NCBI RefSeq assembly: GCF_958295425.1
Contig: NC_081134.1
Span: forward strand, 4,821,554 to 4,885,553
Direction of reading: 5' to 3'
Length of the DNA: 64,000 nucleotides
DNA from: Solea solea
Lineage: Eukaryota; Chordata; Actinopteri; Pleuronectiformes; Soleidae
Below the pieces are notes generated by a model. The model saw only the letters and a list, made by a program, of their open reading frames with translations, ran no database searches and had not been told where the DNA came from. Position numbers and translations under genes: made by a program. Positions 22,470 through 34,502 of this stretch are shown here, piece after piece (position 1 is the first letter of the stretch; every line of letters begins with the position of its first letter).

Positions 22470-22960
22470 ATTGTCCCTGTATAGCGACTTGGCTTCATTT
22501 CTTTGGCAGGCTGCTCAGAAGACATCTGGCTACAAGTGTGCTGCACAGCTTCCATGTTGCAGTGGGTGTCAACATGCCAGCTGCTGCTCCTTATAAACAC
22601 CCCGCCAAAAGCTGCTGTGCATCTGTTGCAGCCTGTGGCTTTAACAGTGTTGTTACCTTTTTAAATTCAAAAATAGTCAAAGTGCCTTCCGCAGCGTTTT
22701 TATTGTTACTGAACACAAAGCAAAGAAGCAGCCGAGATATTTGACTCATGTCATCGTCTGTTTGTTCCCGCCAGTGGAGATGTGACAGGTGGATCATGCC
22801 AAAGACTTGGCGGGAAAACATATTCCAAACGCTGGCATCCTGTCCAGAGTGAATATTTAAAAACTTATTTATGTTTATGTGTTTGTAGGGCCTGTCCTCC
22901 TTAAACCCAGATGTGTCAATCAGCCTGGGATGGGAGTCGCCACAGGGGTCTCACACGCAC
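22470..22960. promoter_or_regulatory. candidate CNE with inverted E2F-like pair
   Basis: Repeat-free island. TTCCCGCCA at 22765-22773 and TGGCGGGAA at 22808-22816 are perfect reverse complements with 34 bp between, each matching an E2F-type core (TTSGCGGGAA). An E-box CAGGTG lies between them near 22786-22791. Function inferred. Confidence 0.42.
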
Positions 22961-23914
22961 ACACACACACACTGCTCTGAAGAACTCCTGTCCTGGAGGG
23001 TTGTTATTGTCCTAGCATGGTTCGTACATTGCTTGTCCACCAATCTGATCATACAGACCACTAAACATCAGTAATGTCCCCATCCCTGTGTGTGTGTGTG
23101 TGTGTGTGTGTTTGCTGCCACTGATGGACAGCTGTCACAAACCCTGAGAAGCAGCAGACCATATGCACTGTGTGTCTCTGTGTTTCAGTGCATATGTTGC
23201 ATGATGGATTGAGAGTGTGTTTGCCTCCGGACAGGACTAAAGGTCAGTGTCCGTTAGCTATTTGACTGTCAGCTTCACTGGGATGATGTTCATGTGTTCA
23301 AGTGTGCTGGACATCTACGTAAAGTCTGTTACGACTCCAGAGACAAAAAGCCTATTTTTTTTTTTTTTTCTTTCTTAAAAGATAAAGATATAGCAACGTT
23401 GTGGGATCCAGGCTGCTTATCCAGAGCCACTCTCACTACTATTGCACAGACTGACACAAGTGCTTTTCTCTACATCTCTCAAATGCTCCGCTAATGTTTT
23501 GTATTGTGTTTGTTGTCCAACTTGCTTTAAAAACTTTTTTAGGCTGTGACCTTTTATTCTGAAGAGTTTTGTACCCACAGCACCCTCTCTCTGAACCGCC
23601 CTGTGATTGGTCAAAGACCTCATTCATGTCTGAACTCTCTCAATCCATCCTGAATGCGTCCTCAACTTCCTCTGTTTTGCATCAAATTCAGTTTCATTTT
23701 TTTACACTGTTCAGTGCTATGTTGATTTATTTCTAGCCACTGCTACAACATTAACACTGATCATCACCTGATTTCTTTTGTCTAATGCAGTCTAAGTTAA
23801 TTTGACATTGCATAAAAGTAGAGCATTGATTCACTCAGCTTCTTCTTCCTGGTTTAGTTTGCGTGAACTTACATGAAGTCGGTGTGTATTCTAATACAGG
23901 GCAAAGCAAGCAAG
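22961..23914. other. non-coding stretch with STRs
   Basis: Short (CA)n at 22955-22972, (TG)n at 23087-23111 and a T-run at 23355-23369. No gene recognised. Confidence 0.6.
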
Positions 23915-24030
23915 ATCCAGTCTCATTTGGTCACAGGAGATGCATCCAGGTTGCATTTCAGTTGTATGTGAAAGGGATCGCGTAGTGTGGATGTTAATAC
24001 CAGATCTGAACAGGGCCAAAGTCTGAAAAT
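23915..24030 (+). repeat. probable interspersed-repeat fragment
   Basis: The run of words GGAGATGCATCCAGGTTGC, GTGAAAGGGATCGCGTAG and CCAGATCTGAACAGGGCC matches my memory of a dispersed fish repeat with the same order. Ends not defined. Confidence 0.42.
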
Positions 24031-25432
24031 GGAGACTAGAGAGGCGCAGATGTCTTCTTCTACCTTAGATCAACTGATTTACATTATGTTGAAAAAGTAT
24101 TGTGATTAACAACACAACTACATACTTACGTCAGAGGATAGAAAGTAAGTGTCACATCAACATACACAGAAAAATCATGGACACAGTTAGTGTGCACATT
24201 GCAAGCTGGGTACTGCTAACCTTTTATAAATTTAGTGTATTGTCTTAAATAACATAGACTGCAAACACACTCTAGTGGTCAAATTAGCAGAAGAAATGTG
24301 AGGTGAAGATTTCCCTCTCATTTAGTCCTGAGAGCACCTCAACAGTGGCAACTCTAACTTAATTTCCACACACTTAAGACTGATCAGATTTCATAGCTCT
24401 ACAGAACATTCAGAGTGTAAAAACACATTTTTCTTTCTAAATCCCATCATGTTAAAAATGTCTCCGCTTCATTCTTTTGACATAAAGCACTCAACTCATT
24501 CTCAGAATTATTATTTTAAAGCCCCAGCTTTGTTCCACTTGCCTCACTTAAGTGCAGTGTCTATTTGAACCAAAGCACCATGGGAGCTGAACCACAGAGC
24601 AGAGCAGCCAAGGCAACAAACTAGCCAATTTGAAGACACAAATGACCTGGCACTTTCCCATAGTTAAAGCCTAGAACAATACACAGAGGCAGAGAGCAAA
24701 TGTGACATTAGTGGTTTGGAGAGAATCCCTGGCCAATTCATTGTCTATCTGAATGTGTGTTGTCTGTGTGAGTCAGTTAGACAGTAAATGTCCATAACTA
24801 TGTTTTGTTGCACATGAAAATTAGCCTAAATAAGTGATGAATTACTCATTTGCTGTCACTCATTGGAAAAGTAGAGTCATTAATGGCACCACTGATTCAT
24901 TACATTACTTATATTCTCACTACTTGAGACAGTTTCTACTTAAATCTAACTCACTTTTAACTGAAACGCTGTTAACGCTGCCGTTACTGCCATTGTCGCC
25001 TATTGCCTCATCTCACATCCATGTAGGTCTGCAATCATTATTTTCACTTGTTTCACAAAACGAGGCCCTTGTGTGCAGCAAATGTCAGTGGAATTTGATT
25101 CCACATATTTGTCTGTGTCCGGTAAAAAACCTGAAGCTGCAGAGGGCAGTTCAGTGGTGTTTACAGTAGCCACTGACCAACCGTAATGAGTGTTAAGTTA
25201 TTCTGACAGTCTGCTGTCTCACCTGCTTCACCCCCTGCCTGAGGATTTAAGCCATGAATTGGACAGTGGAGGTCCCTGCGTGTCAGTAAATGTATTGTTG
25301 CAGGGTGGAGTTAGAACTGCTGAACGACAGCAGCAGAATTCAGACGTCTTTGTGTTTTTAATCCAATCTGTTAACAGCCAAACAGATTAAACGGAATAAA
25401 ATGAATGTTACCAGGAGTCACAAGATCTAAGC
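24031..25432. other. non-coding stretch with an unexplained open frame
   Basis: No element recognised. A 111-codon frame at 24834-25169 (plus) is not repeat-derived, but its codon use is not coding-like and it matches no family I know. Confidence 0.5.
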
Positions 25433-25716
25433 ACCACTATACTGACAGGAATTACGATTGTGATATGATTTGCGATATCAAAGGGAATGGTAATTTTTAC
25501 CTAATTATTCTCATTTTCATTTGAAAAACACATTTAAAATTATGACTGTGTGGTATTTGTGCAGATGTGTGAGAAACAAAGATGTTCTCTTCACTCTGTA
25601 GAATAAGAGGTGTATAGATCAAGACAATAATGAATCTAAAATTCTAATTTGACACACATTTTGGCTTTAACATATTGCAATATCGATACAGTTTCGATTC
25701 ATTGTTCAGCCCTAGT
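25433..25716 (-). repeat. probable TIR-type DNA-transposon remnant
   Basis: The right edge reads GTTCAGCCCTAG at 25704-25715, and inside lie TATTGCAATATCGATAC and, on the left, GATTTGCGATATC. This is the 'AGGGCTG...GCGATAT' composition of a widespread fish non-autonomous element, read on the minus strand. Confidence 0.45.
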
Positions 25717-25969
25717 TTAAATGTAACACTTATCTATATTTTGAAGTTACACACTACTGTTTTATATCTTTACTTACAGGAGCCTTAATGTGAAACCACA
25801 AAGCTTTGTTGTTCGATAAATAAAAAATGGTAAATAACAAGAGCTAACAAAAAGCCAAATGAAAAGTGTGTGCCAACACTTCCGTAGGTTCATCTTTTGC
25901 TGTTCAAACTGTGCAAACAAGAATCAAATTGTACCAAGTACCCAGAAAAACCCCTCACACCCCAGGTAC
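25717..25969. other. non-coding stretch, nothing recognised
   Basis: Short ordinary sequence before the next island. Confidence 0.5.
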
Positions 25970-26265
25970 TGCCAAAACACTGTAGCTGCCGCCTAATAAA
26001 TGGGTGTCCCCGGTGCCTATGAACAAATCTCTCACACACCCACACATATACATACGCTCATGCAGAAGGGGCTCTGCGCTCCGTTCTCGCTCACTAATTC
26101 CTATTCATTTAAAAACAGCCACCAGGGCAAAGTGTAGCCGAGCTCGGCCCCAGACACCAGCCATTCATTATTCAGCTGCTTGCTTTATGAATGGCTTACA
26201 GGTGGATGCTACAACAGGCAACAGAGAAACACGGCTCGTAAATCACAACACATGGACACACACAC
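25970..26265. promoter_or_regulatory. candidate CNE
   Basis: Mostly repeat-free, CpG-retaining island with GCGCTCCGTTCTCGCTCACT near 26078 and CATTCATTATTCAGCTGC near 26162. It ends at a short (CA)n and a C18 run. Inferred from texture. Confidence 0.4.
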
Positions 26266-26281
26266 ACACATACACAGTGCA

Positions 26282-26308
26282 CCCCCCCCCCCCCCCCCCT
26301 TTTTTTTT
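26282..26308 (+). repeat. C18 T9 homopolymer pair
   Basis: Eighteen C at 26282-26299 followed by nine T. Assembly length is likely imprecise here. Confidence 0.95.
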
Positions 26309-26309
26309 A

Positions 26310-26455
26310 AACATAGTCTAAAGATGCAGAGCCTGGTGTCAGAAGTTGGGTGCACGGTGTCGTCAATTCCCCTCTATGTGCTTTCTCCTGCTGCTGTTTA
26401 ATTAGTAATGAGGACAAATATTTGTTTGTTCCAACGTCACGGGAGGGGAGATGAC
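26310..26455. promoter_or_regulatory. candidate CNE between C18 and G15 runs
   Basis: Repeat-free island with GTTTAATTAGTAATGAGG near 26396 and CCAACGTCACGGG near 26432. Flanked by complementary homopolymers. Inferred from texture. Confidence 0.37.
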
Positions 26456-26464
26456 AGAGAGAGA

Positions 26465-26515
26465 GGGGGGGGGGGGGGGCAGACGGCGAGAGAACGAGTG
26501 TGTGTGTGTGTGTGA
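26465..26515. repeat. G15 run and (TG)n
   Basis: Fifteen G at 26465-26479, then (TG)n at 26498-26514. The G run is complementary to the C18 run 165 bp upstream. Confidence 0.95.
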
Positions 26516-27415
26516 GAGAATCCACCAGACTAAATTAGCTTCTCCTTGTTTTCTGTCAGGCTCAAGCTGTCCCCAACAGTCATTCGCTCTCCATAGGCAG
26601 CCAATGATAGAGATGGCCACTGTTTGTGTGTTTGTTGGTGTGAAACAACAGCAAAAACACGGGGGCAGCTGTTTAACATAGTCTGTGGTATAACTAATAG
26701 ATCACACTGTGTTACATTTGTCAACGTGACACTTTCTCCTATATTGAGTTACACTCCAGGGCTTCCTCTCTCTCCTCTCCTCGTTGCCCTTCACACTCCC
26801 TTTCGCTCTCTCTCCTCCTGACCGCCTAACCTCCGCAGTCTCTCTCTCGGTTTCTCTCGGCATATCGTGACTCAGACAGTGCTCAGTGAAGGAGCTTGGC
26901 CTACCAGAACAAAACACTGGTCTGGTCAAGCTGTAGACACCGCTCTCATGCACACAGTATGATGGATGACACGATGGACAGTCATTTAAGTGTTTCTGTC
27001 AGCATCCACTTAAGTCTTTCTTCTGGAGAAGCACAACATGCTGTTTATGGTTCATAGACTGTTGATCATAAAAAATAAATTAGCTGCAGCATTCTTTCTG
27101 ACCTGATCCTATTTGTGGAATAGTTATTTATTTGCTAAATGTACTGGTTTATACTCAACTTTACACAACTTTAACCCTCTTTTGACCATCATGATAATAA
27201 GGCCGCCTGGATTTATTTGGATTTTATGGCTGTAGAATTGTCAAAAAATGTTCAGTGAGCCCTTTTTTCCAAAATAATTTTCACAATTATGGCTGTGACA
27301 CGCTGGTGAATCTTGTCTGTGATTGGACTGTCGCTCCACAGAAGTCCTGAGGGCTACCGTAATGATAAGTATATGGGCGCAAGGCTCTATTTCTTTTGTT
27401 TTCCGGTATCCATCT
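26516..27415. other. non-coding stretch, nothing recognised
   Basis: Ordinary sequence with a CT-rich patch at 26760-26860. Confidence 0.55.
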
Positions 27416-27468
27416 GTCCATCTTCACCCACTTTATCCTCCACATGAGGGTCACGGGTCAGCTGACAT
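27416..27468 (-). repeat. SINE-like 3'-tail fragment
   Basis: Reverse-strand tail of the same family as 711-827 (CACTTTATCCTCCACATGAGGGTCACGGG). Confidence 0.6.
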
Positions 27469-28016
27469 GAAATTTTCTAGATATCGCAAACAGTCTAGGA
27501 GTTGCAGTAATGTGAACTACGCATGCCAAATAGTAACCGAAGAGTCAAAGCTTTTATTTATACTTTTTTAGGGGCTGCCATTATGGGCTGCCATGTTTGT
27601 ACAGCTAAAAATGAAGGTACGCCATACGTGACTATGGGAGTGAATAGGTAAATTGTAAAACTCTAGTTTAAAGTGATTTCAGTGTTCATCAAGATTAGAA
27701 AGGTGCCAAATAAATACAGACCATCTCACCATTTTGAGCCACTAATACTTCCACCCTGGACAACACAAACACATTGAGTAGTCACAAAAACTGGAAACAT
27801 GTTTTGCTTTAAACAGTTGTGGATTAAAGAAAAGAGAAAATCAGTTGGACCTCATGATTTGGTTGAGTTGTGTGTGTTTTGTGAGTGTGGTGACATTACA
27901 GCCATAATTGATGGATGCTGCTCTCTCTTTCCGATGCCTCCGCTTGGCTTGTCTTTCACAGCCTGGCCTGTGATTCTGTCACTCACTCACCTAAACTCAC
28001 CTACACGTTCTTGTCC
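27469..28016. other. non-coding stretch, possibly repeat-derived
   Basis: The words GGGGCTGCCATTATGGGCTG and GACTATGGGAGTGAATAGG near 27570-27650 have the feel of a dispersed fish repeat, but I cannot place the family or its ends. Confidence 0.35.
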
Positions 28017-28018
28017 AT

Positions 28019-28053
<35 letters not shown>
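28017..28053. repeat. (CA)n microsatellite
   Basis: About 17 CA units. Confidence 0.98.
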
Positions 28054-28058
<5 letters not shown>

Positions 28059-28159
28059 TGATTCTGTTTCCAGTTCCTCAGTCACGTAGACACACTGAGA
28101 TATGAAAGCAGTATGTGACAGTGCATCTGACAGCGCTCTCAGCAGCCACACATAATGTG

Positions 28160-28193
<34 letters not shown>

Positions 28194-28195
28194 CT
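28160..28195. repeat. (CA)n microsatellite, interrupted
   Basis: CA tract with one CG break. Confidence 0.97.
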
Positions 28196-28443
28196 GCTGC
28201 TCAGTGATGGTTTTTGTTTTCCCAAGCTGACCTCTTTAAGACCATGGCTTGTTTCAGGTTGTGTTATCTTTGCAGTTGTCAGATTGATAGATACACACAA
28301 AGATACATGCATGTGACTATATCTCTATATTTGGGTGCACATTTAAGTGAATGGCAATACACTTATGCAGTTACAAACTGATGCTAGTGGTGGTTCTTGA
28401 TCAACTCTCAGAGTTGCAGGATTGCTGGGCCTCCCAGCAACTC

Positions 28444-28482
28444 TTTGTTGATCTTTGCTGATCTTTGCTGATCTTTGCTGGG
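28444..28482 (+). repeat. 10-bp tandem repeat GATCTTTGCT
   Basis: Three perfect contiguous copies of GATCTTTGCT (28450-28479) preceded by a diverged one. Confidence 0.9.
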
Positions 28483-29337
28483 CGTTCTTGCTATGGGATC
28501 CTTTACTGAGGGGAGCTGCTGACTACAAGACAGTGGAGACACTGTCTTTGAAAAAAAGACACTAATAATAATGATAATGGTTGTTTAAGTATACACAGGG
28601 CATTGAATGTGGCACTTCTAATGAATGCAGCCTTATTTTCTTGCTAACACCCATCCCTCATGTCAGAATGGCAAAAAGTTACCTTCTTGTATATGAGAGG
28701 CTTATACAAAGAATCATAAAAATGAGGCAATGCAAATCATGTGAAATTAGCAACATTAGCTGAGCTTACTTGAATTTACTGCTTCCTCCTGAAGAGTGGG
28801 GTCAAATATTTGCAGGTTATAATTTTCCAGACTGAAAGTGGAAACAAAACCCGGCGCCAAACTTCTGTGAGTAACATGAATATTTGCGTCACGTTTGGTG
28901 TGAACGTGAGTCAGCGTTGAGAGAGAGAGAGAGATCCAAATTTCTTCATTGAAAACAAAGAGTATGTTAGTTTCTGTGTCTGGCGCTTGTGACTGTACGC
29001 TGAGCACATTCACCTTATTAAAGGTGCATTGTTATGAGAGAATGACTGACTGGTTTTTATAGTTAAAACAAAAGTCAATCACTTTCCACTCCATTAACTC
29101 CAGCTGAAGACTTTGCACCACCTTACTTTGTACTCTGCCATTAACACAATTTCACGGTCATTTTGAGCTTTTTAACCAAATGGAAAATCTGTGTTGTGAA
29201 GCAGTGAAACTGGTGGTATATAAGAATACTTGGACGGCTCCTTTGCTCAGCTTGATGTGTAGTAAGAGTCTAACCAACCCCTCAGAAACGTAGCCAGCTG
29301 TGAGGTTTAGATAACATATGGGACTAACTGCCTGCAC
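28483..29337. other. non-coding stretch
   Basis: Contains a short (GA)n at 28919-28934. Nothing else recognised. Confidence 0.55.
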
Positions 29338-29366
29338 GCACACACTGCGCACACACACACACACAC
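29338..29366. repeat. (CA)n microsatellite, interrupted
   Basis: CA tract with a TGCG break. Confidence 0.94.
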
Positions 29367-30479
29367 TTGCATGCACCATGATTCATAACCCAGTGTGTTG
29401 CCTTTTGACACAAAGGCAATAGGAGCAGCACCCTGTACAAGCCTGGACTTTTATTCCTTTCAATTTGTCTTGCTTAAAAAACAAACCGGCCGTGAGCTAG
29501 TGAATAAATAAATAAAGCTGTAGGCGCTGAGGGAAGGAGAGAGGATGAATGAATGGGCCTGTCTCAGCAGTGGGGTGGCGGTGGGTGGGTTGTTGGGGGG
29601 GGGGTTACCTACACCTCAGAAGAAAGTCTTGGAAGCATGCAAGTGTGTATGTTGGAAAATCTTTGTCTGCATATAATTGTCTTTTTTATGTGTGCATATC
29701 AATGTCGTCAATGATGCGTTTTAGCCACAATATATGTGCCGCGTAGACCAATATAGTTTTACCTTTGTTGCCATTTGAATTTTATTCTATATTTCACTAA
29801 AACAACTTGAAATTTCCATGTTATTTGGCGGGACCAAACCCGAACAATCATTTCTACATTTTTTGTCCAAACCCATTGGGTATCCATGGTCTAGTGCAGA
29901 CAGGTTTTTTTTTTTTTTGTATGTTTGCTAGAGGTTAGTCGACAAAATTACATGTTGGTCAAAGTATGGGATTTTTAAACGCTTTACCAGACCTTGAAAA
30001 GTCTGGAATTTTGTGTGAAAGTCTTCAAAAAGTCTGTGCAAAAAGAAGTTAAGAGTCACACATAATGCACAAAAGCTTTTTAAAATATGTAACATACGAA
30101 GAAAAGCAAATAAATACTTGAAACTTACAACTATCCATTTATTCATTCATTCATGCTTTTATAGTCCTGACCATGCTTTGGTGATTTTAATGTTTTTTTT
30201 AAACTTTTTTTTTTTTTAGTAAAATGTAATATACTTTGAATTCTGCATTCGTTCATGCTTTTATTAAAATAAACTTTTCTGCTAAACAGGTACAATCACA
30301 ACAAGGAAGTAGACATGCAAGTATAAAACTACATAAAGTCAAGGTCTTGGAAAATCAGATATGAAGAAACTTTAGTCAATGTCATGATTTAAAAAAAAAT
30401 ATTGTAGTATTGCACTGTCTTTCCATACTCTTCCAATGACCAAATAATTACCTCCAATAATTTAGCAGTGCATTTGTTG
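29367..30479. other. non-coding stretch, AT-rich
   Basis: G10 run at 29595-29604 and T-run at 29905-29918. The repeated word GTCTGGAATTTTGTG / AGTCTTCAAAAAGTCTG near 29999-30040 suggests an old dispersed repeat, unplaced. Confidence 0.5.
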
Positions 30480-31090
30480 AGTCAACTGTGTTGTAATGAA
30501 ATGAATTTTCCGAGGATCCCTGAGTGCACCTCCAGCTTGTTCCTCTAAACTCGGCATGCTGTGGAACTGGCATTACTCATATGAGCTTGTGCTCTGGAGT
30601 GTGTTTTTGTTTTGTTTTCTTGTCGTGAAAAACAGTTGTATTTGTTAATTTATTTTATTAGAAACTTTTTATGCGAGCAAATATTACTGTTGAGCCATCA
30701 TTTATTCTTGGCTTGATACTAAATGTGGCTGTGGAGCCTTGATGCAGAGCAGTTTCCCCATTATTACTATTAGGTAACGAGCTGTTTAACTTTGTACATG
30801 TTTGTTATTTTAGCAAAACACGTCATGTAACAAAAATGGTTGACATCGCCTGGTATTTAATTCATGATTTCAGTCACGCGATTCCTAATTTAGGATAGAA
30901 ACTCATCTTTAGAAAATGTTTGCGGCACACTGTGCATATTAAATACAATTGCTAAAATTCTTGTCTTGGAGACTCGGTCTTGATTTGTGAACATGAACAA
31001 ATTTCCCTCCTGGGGTTTTGGTGGATATGGGAATCATTACTTAACAGCGACTACAGCAAACGCATTAAATATCTCATCCCCTTCTCCTCC
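30480..31090. promoter_or_regulatory. candidate CNE cluster
   Basis: About 600 bp without STRs, with AT-rich developmental-enhancer-like words (ATTACTATTAGGTAACG near 30764, ACTGTGCATATTAAATAC near 30929, GGGAATCATTACTTAACAGC near 31029). No coding frame. Inferred from texture. Confidence 0.42.
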
Positions 31091-32062
31091 TTTCTTCCTC
31101 CTCCATTTTGCACTCCTCCGTGCTCTCTGGAAAGCTCTGTAGTTAAAATACATACTTTCCTGCAAACACCTGCAAAACACACACACACAGACACACACTT
31201 CCAATGCATAGTCCACTTCTAACAGAACATCCTCCTGGCTTTTGCATTGTTCGGCTGTGTGTGTGTGTGTGGACAGTACGACCAATAAAGAGAGTATGTT
31301 TTATGACGAGTGAAACGAGCCCAGTGAGAAGGTGCCTGGTTCAATACCTCATCACATGTGGCAAATTGTGTCGTGCTGATCTCTCTCCTGCATACACACA
31401 TGCTCGCTCGCACAGAGAAATGTGAAAGATAAACGTAGGAGAAAGGAGGAAGTTATGAATCCAAACACAAAAGTCATTCTTTAAAATAAGACCAGTAAAA
31501 ATTGAAAAGTAAAGTAGTGAAGGCCAGGTGAGTCCCTGTGGTACTGTATATTGTGAGGTTGAAAACAAGCAGTGTAGTTGCACCTTGCAAAGACAACTGC
31601 AATAGCTTTCTTGACAAATTATTTATAGGTTCATATTGTCTTGGATCGCTGTTATTTCTGTTTGCCTCAGGGATTTTGCAAAACTGAGCAAATCGCCACC
31701 AGTAAATGTTCTTTTGAGACTGCTGCTCACATAGTTGAAGCTGAAATATACAACTTTACAGTTTATACAATGCAGAGATTTATCATCTGCGTAGTGGAGT
31801 GTTGATGGACATTACGCACAAGACGCTAAACCTAGGTTGACCTTTCTTCTTGTGCTACTACTTAGTGTTTGGGTATCACCATACTTTCTGTTTGATTAAC
31901 AAACCAACAGCAATATTTTAATTTTAATTTATTAGTTAAATTAATAACTGTAAACAATACTGTTAACTGTAAACAATACTGTGTTCATCAAATTCTTGAC
32001 TATGTGCCGAAAAACAGAATATGGTATAATGATGATAATGCAGGACAAATGCATTCACTTAC
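31091..32062. other. non-coding stretch with short STRs
   Basis: (CA)n at 31177-31198 and (TG)n at 31256-31271, inverted and 57 bp apart. Also a 13-bp tandem duplication AACTGTAAACAAT near 31946-31980. Nothing else recognised. Confidence 0.55.
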
Positions 32063-32063
32063 T

Positions 32064-32086
32064 GCACACACACACACACACACACC
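32064..32086. repeat. (CA)n microsatellite
   Basis: About 11 CA units. Confidence 0.97.
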
Positions 32087-32964
32087 TCCGCGACTGGCCC
32101 AAACAACATGCTCCAATTAACAACTCCTTAATCGGGGCTCAGCAAGCCCTCCCCACTTCCCACCCCCCACCCCCGGAGTAGAACCCTCAGAACCCCAGAA
32201 ACCTTTGGAATGGATGAATCAAAGAGTAGACATGTCTCAACAAGGAAGTAATTGGCCTGACCCCGTGACCCCTCGTACCTCACTGGGACGCATCGAATCA
32301 AAAACCAGCTCCTACGAGACACACCCACACTGCTAACTAGCTCATGTGTGGACGTACACTTAATGTATACAGTAACACATGCACACAAAGATGTGTCATT
32401 AGTGGCTCTGCTTCCCTCGTCGCTCATTAGACACAAACGACAGCAAAGATGTTCACTTGATGGTCAGGCAAAGTGGCTTCAACTGCCAAACGCACACACA
32501 CACACACACACACACAGTCATGTGCAGACAAAAGCTCTCTAATCTAGTAAGGACGAGAAGCTGCAAGGCTAATAAGGCAGTCTTGTAAATAAAGAAGAAA
32601 GAGAAGAGCGATGGAGGAAATGATGGAGAGACTTCCATTCCTCCACACTGTTTAGAGGAGTTCAGACTGGTGTTGTGACAGACAGTGATAGAGACTTGTC
32701 TAATTAACCTCGCAGGCTGAGGAAAATGTGTTTACACTAGAAAATGCCATCATTACAGTTTTGTGAATACTTGCACATACTTACAACATGCATCACCCAC
32801 ATCTTCACTTTAAGATGAAAAGTCAGTTTGTTTGGACATTTTTTTATTTATTTTTCACAGTGATGAAAATAACATTTAGACCAAATTCAGAGGGAGTTAA
32901 AGTTGAATTTGAAACAAAGTTTCCCTCGTTCTGCTTTGAGGTGCAACTTTGTGCTGTTGACTCT
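32087..32964. other. non-coding stretch
   Basis: C-rich patch at 32155-32176 and (CA)n at 32492-32516. No gene recognised. Confidence 0.55.
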
Positions 32965-33252
32965 AGGGCTGCCAAAACGAATGCATTAGGAGGGTTCTCA
33001 TATGATTCTGTGAACCAGGGTTCACCTGTAAAAGTAGGTCACACTAAATACTTGACATTTTAACCTGTAGAAGTTGTTCTTTCTTCTGAACTTTTTATTT
33101 TAAAACAATAAAACAACAAATCTAATGTTGGCCCTAAGTCTTTTGCACAATATGCCAATATATACATGTGCAATTAACTTTTTCAAATTGAAAAACAAAT
33201 TGATGAATTAACCTGTTAAACAATATTTAAAACAATTGTTTGTTGCAGCCCT
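32965..33252. mobile_element. possible TIR element with AGGGCTGC ends
   Basis: Left end AGGGCTGCCAAAACGAATG and the reverse complement of the right end, AGGGCTGCAACAAACAATTG, share an exact 8-bp terminus and similar following bases, 288 bp apart. No matching target-site duplication was seen. The right end matches a common fish repeat terminus (compare 53314). Confidence 0.45.
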
Positions 33253-33925
33253 TAATGAGTTAAGAAAAAAAAGTCACTTGCATTTATGTTATGGTGTTAA
33301 CCAGCTCCTGAGGGAAATATGTGGCCCTGGCTGAAACTTCCACCAGCCAGTTGAACAGTGTGTGTGTGTGTGTGTGGGTTTTTTAGAGGAGTCTCGCTTG
33401 CTTTGGCCATAAACGAGTCTGATGAGAGCAATAAGCGTGAACCGAAAACGGTAAAAATTTAAGGCGGAAAAGGCACAGTGGAGCTGAGGGGGAAGTGGAA
33501 AGTGATGAGTTACGATGGGTCACCACCAGGTACTTTTGATCCAGTGACGGCATAAAAATACTGATGAACGCAGCTTTAAAAATTGTAAAAATTTAATGGA
33601 CATGAATACGGTTTCTTCCGAGACTTAAGACCCCTTCAGCAAAAGTATGTACAGAAAGCTCACAGATCAGTGTAAAACTCAAACGTTCATACTTTCTAAG
33701 CATCATCGATTCATCATTGCTCTTTCACCCTGCAGCTGATTTATTAAATGGTGCATTAGTGAGTGAAAAACATAATAATGACAGCCTACATGTGCATCTG
33801 TCTTTTAAAATGACCTGCACTCTTCCACAACAACACACATAATGAAGGTGTTTGGCAGTCATTGCAAGGGTGGCTGTAAATAATGACACCCAACGCAGGA
33901 GTTAAGTGATATTCACTCCATATAC
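33253..33925. other. non-coding stretch
   Basis: (TG)n at 33359-33376. Nothing else recognised. Confidence 0.55.
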
Positions 33926-33967
33926 ATGTGTGTGTGTGTATACACACACACACACACACACACACAC
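33926..33967. repeat. palindromic (TG)n-TATA-(CA)n tract
   Basis: ATG(TG)n running into GTATAC and then (CA)n, so the tract is self-complementary around about 33940. Confidence 0.95.
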
Positions 33968-34400
33968 CACATGTTATATGCTAATGAGGCCATTTTATTT
34001 ACTGGACTTGGAGAAGAACTCATAACATCACCCTCAGTAGTTCATATTGTTAACCAGGTGTAAATATGCTATTTGCATTGTTACCAGGGATAAATATGTT
34101 CCCTCTCCACATGCAGGGGACAAGCAGACTTAATTCCAAATCAGCATGCATTTACATGGCCTTCAGTGTCATTTATACACGTGTCCCGACCGTGTACATA
34201 TTTACACGTTAATGTGTAATACATATACTCAAAGTTGATTTTTAATAATGAACACACACACATATTTAAGGGGAAAAAAACCCTCACATACACATGCACA
34301 TTAATCTGAATGTAGACACAAGCGCTCGCACATATGTACACAACTGTATGTCAAAGCTCATTAACATGGTCCCTCATGCCATCACCCCCTCTTAATTTAA
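33968..34400. promoter_or_regulatory. candidate CNE
   Basis: Begins immediately after the palindromic STR. Contains ATGCTAATGAGGCCATTTTA near 33978, ATTTGCATTGTTACC near 34072 and CAGCATGCATTTACATGGCC near 34142. Repeat-free for most of its length. Inferred. Confidence 0.4.
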
Positions 34401-34439
34401 ATACACACACATATGTTCAGTCTCACCCTCCTCTCTCTC

Positions 34440-34460
34440 TCACACACACACACACACACT
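34440..34460. repeat. (CA)n microsatellite
   Basis: About 9 CA units after a CT-rich lead, followed by a short GATA/GA patch at 34479-34502. Confidence 0.95.
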
Positions 34461-34502
34461 GTTAGTTAATCACTGTGTTAGATAGATAGAGAGAAAGAGA
34501 GC

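Noticed and set aside
24834..25169. A 111-codon frame not based on a simple repeat.
   Set aside because: Codon choice is AT-ending and uneven, no known motif is present, and no splice or promoter signals were seen; retained only as a note.
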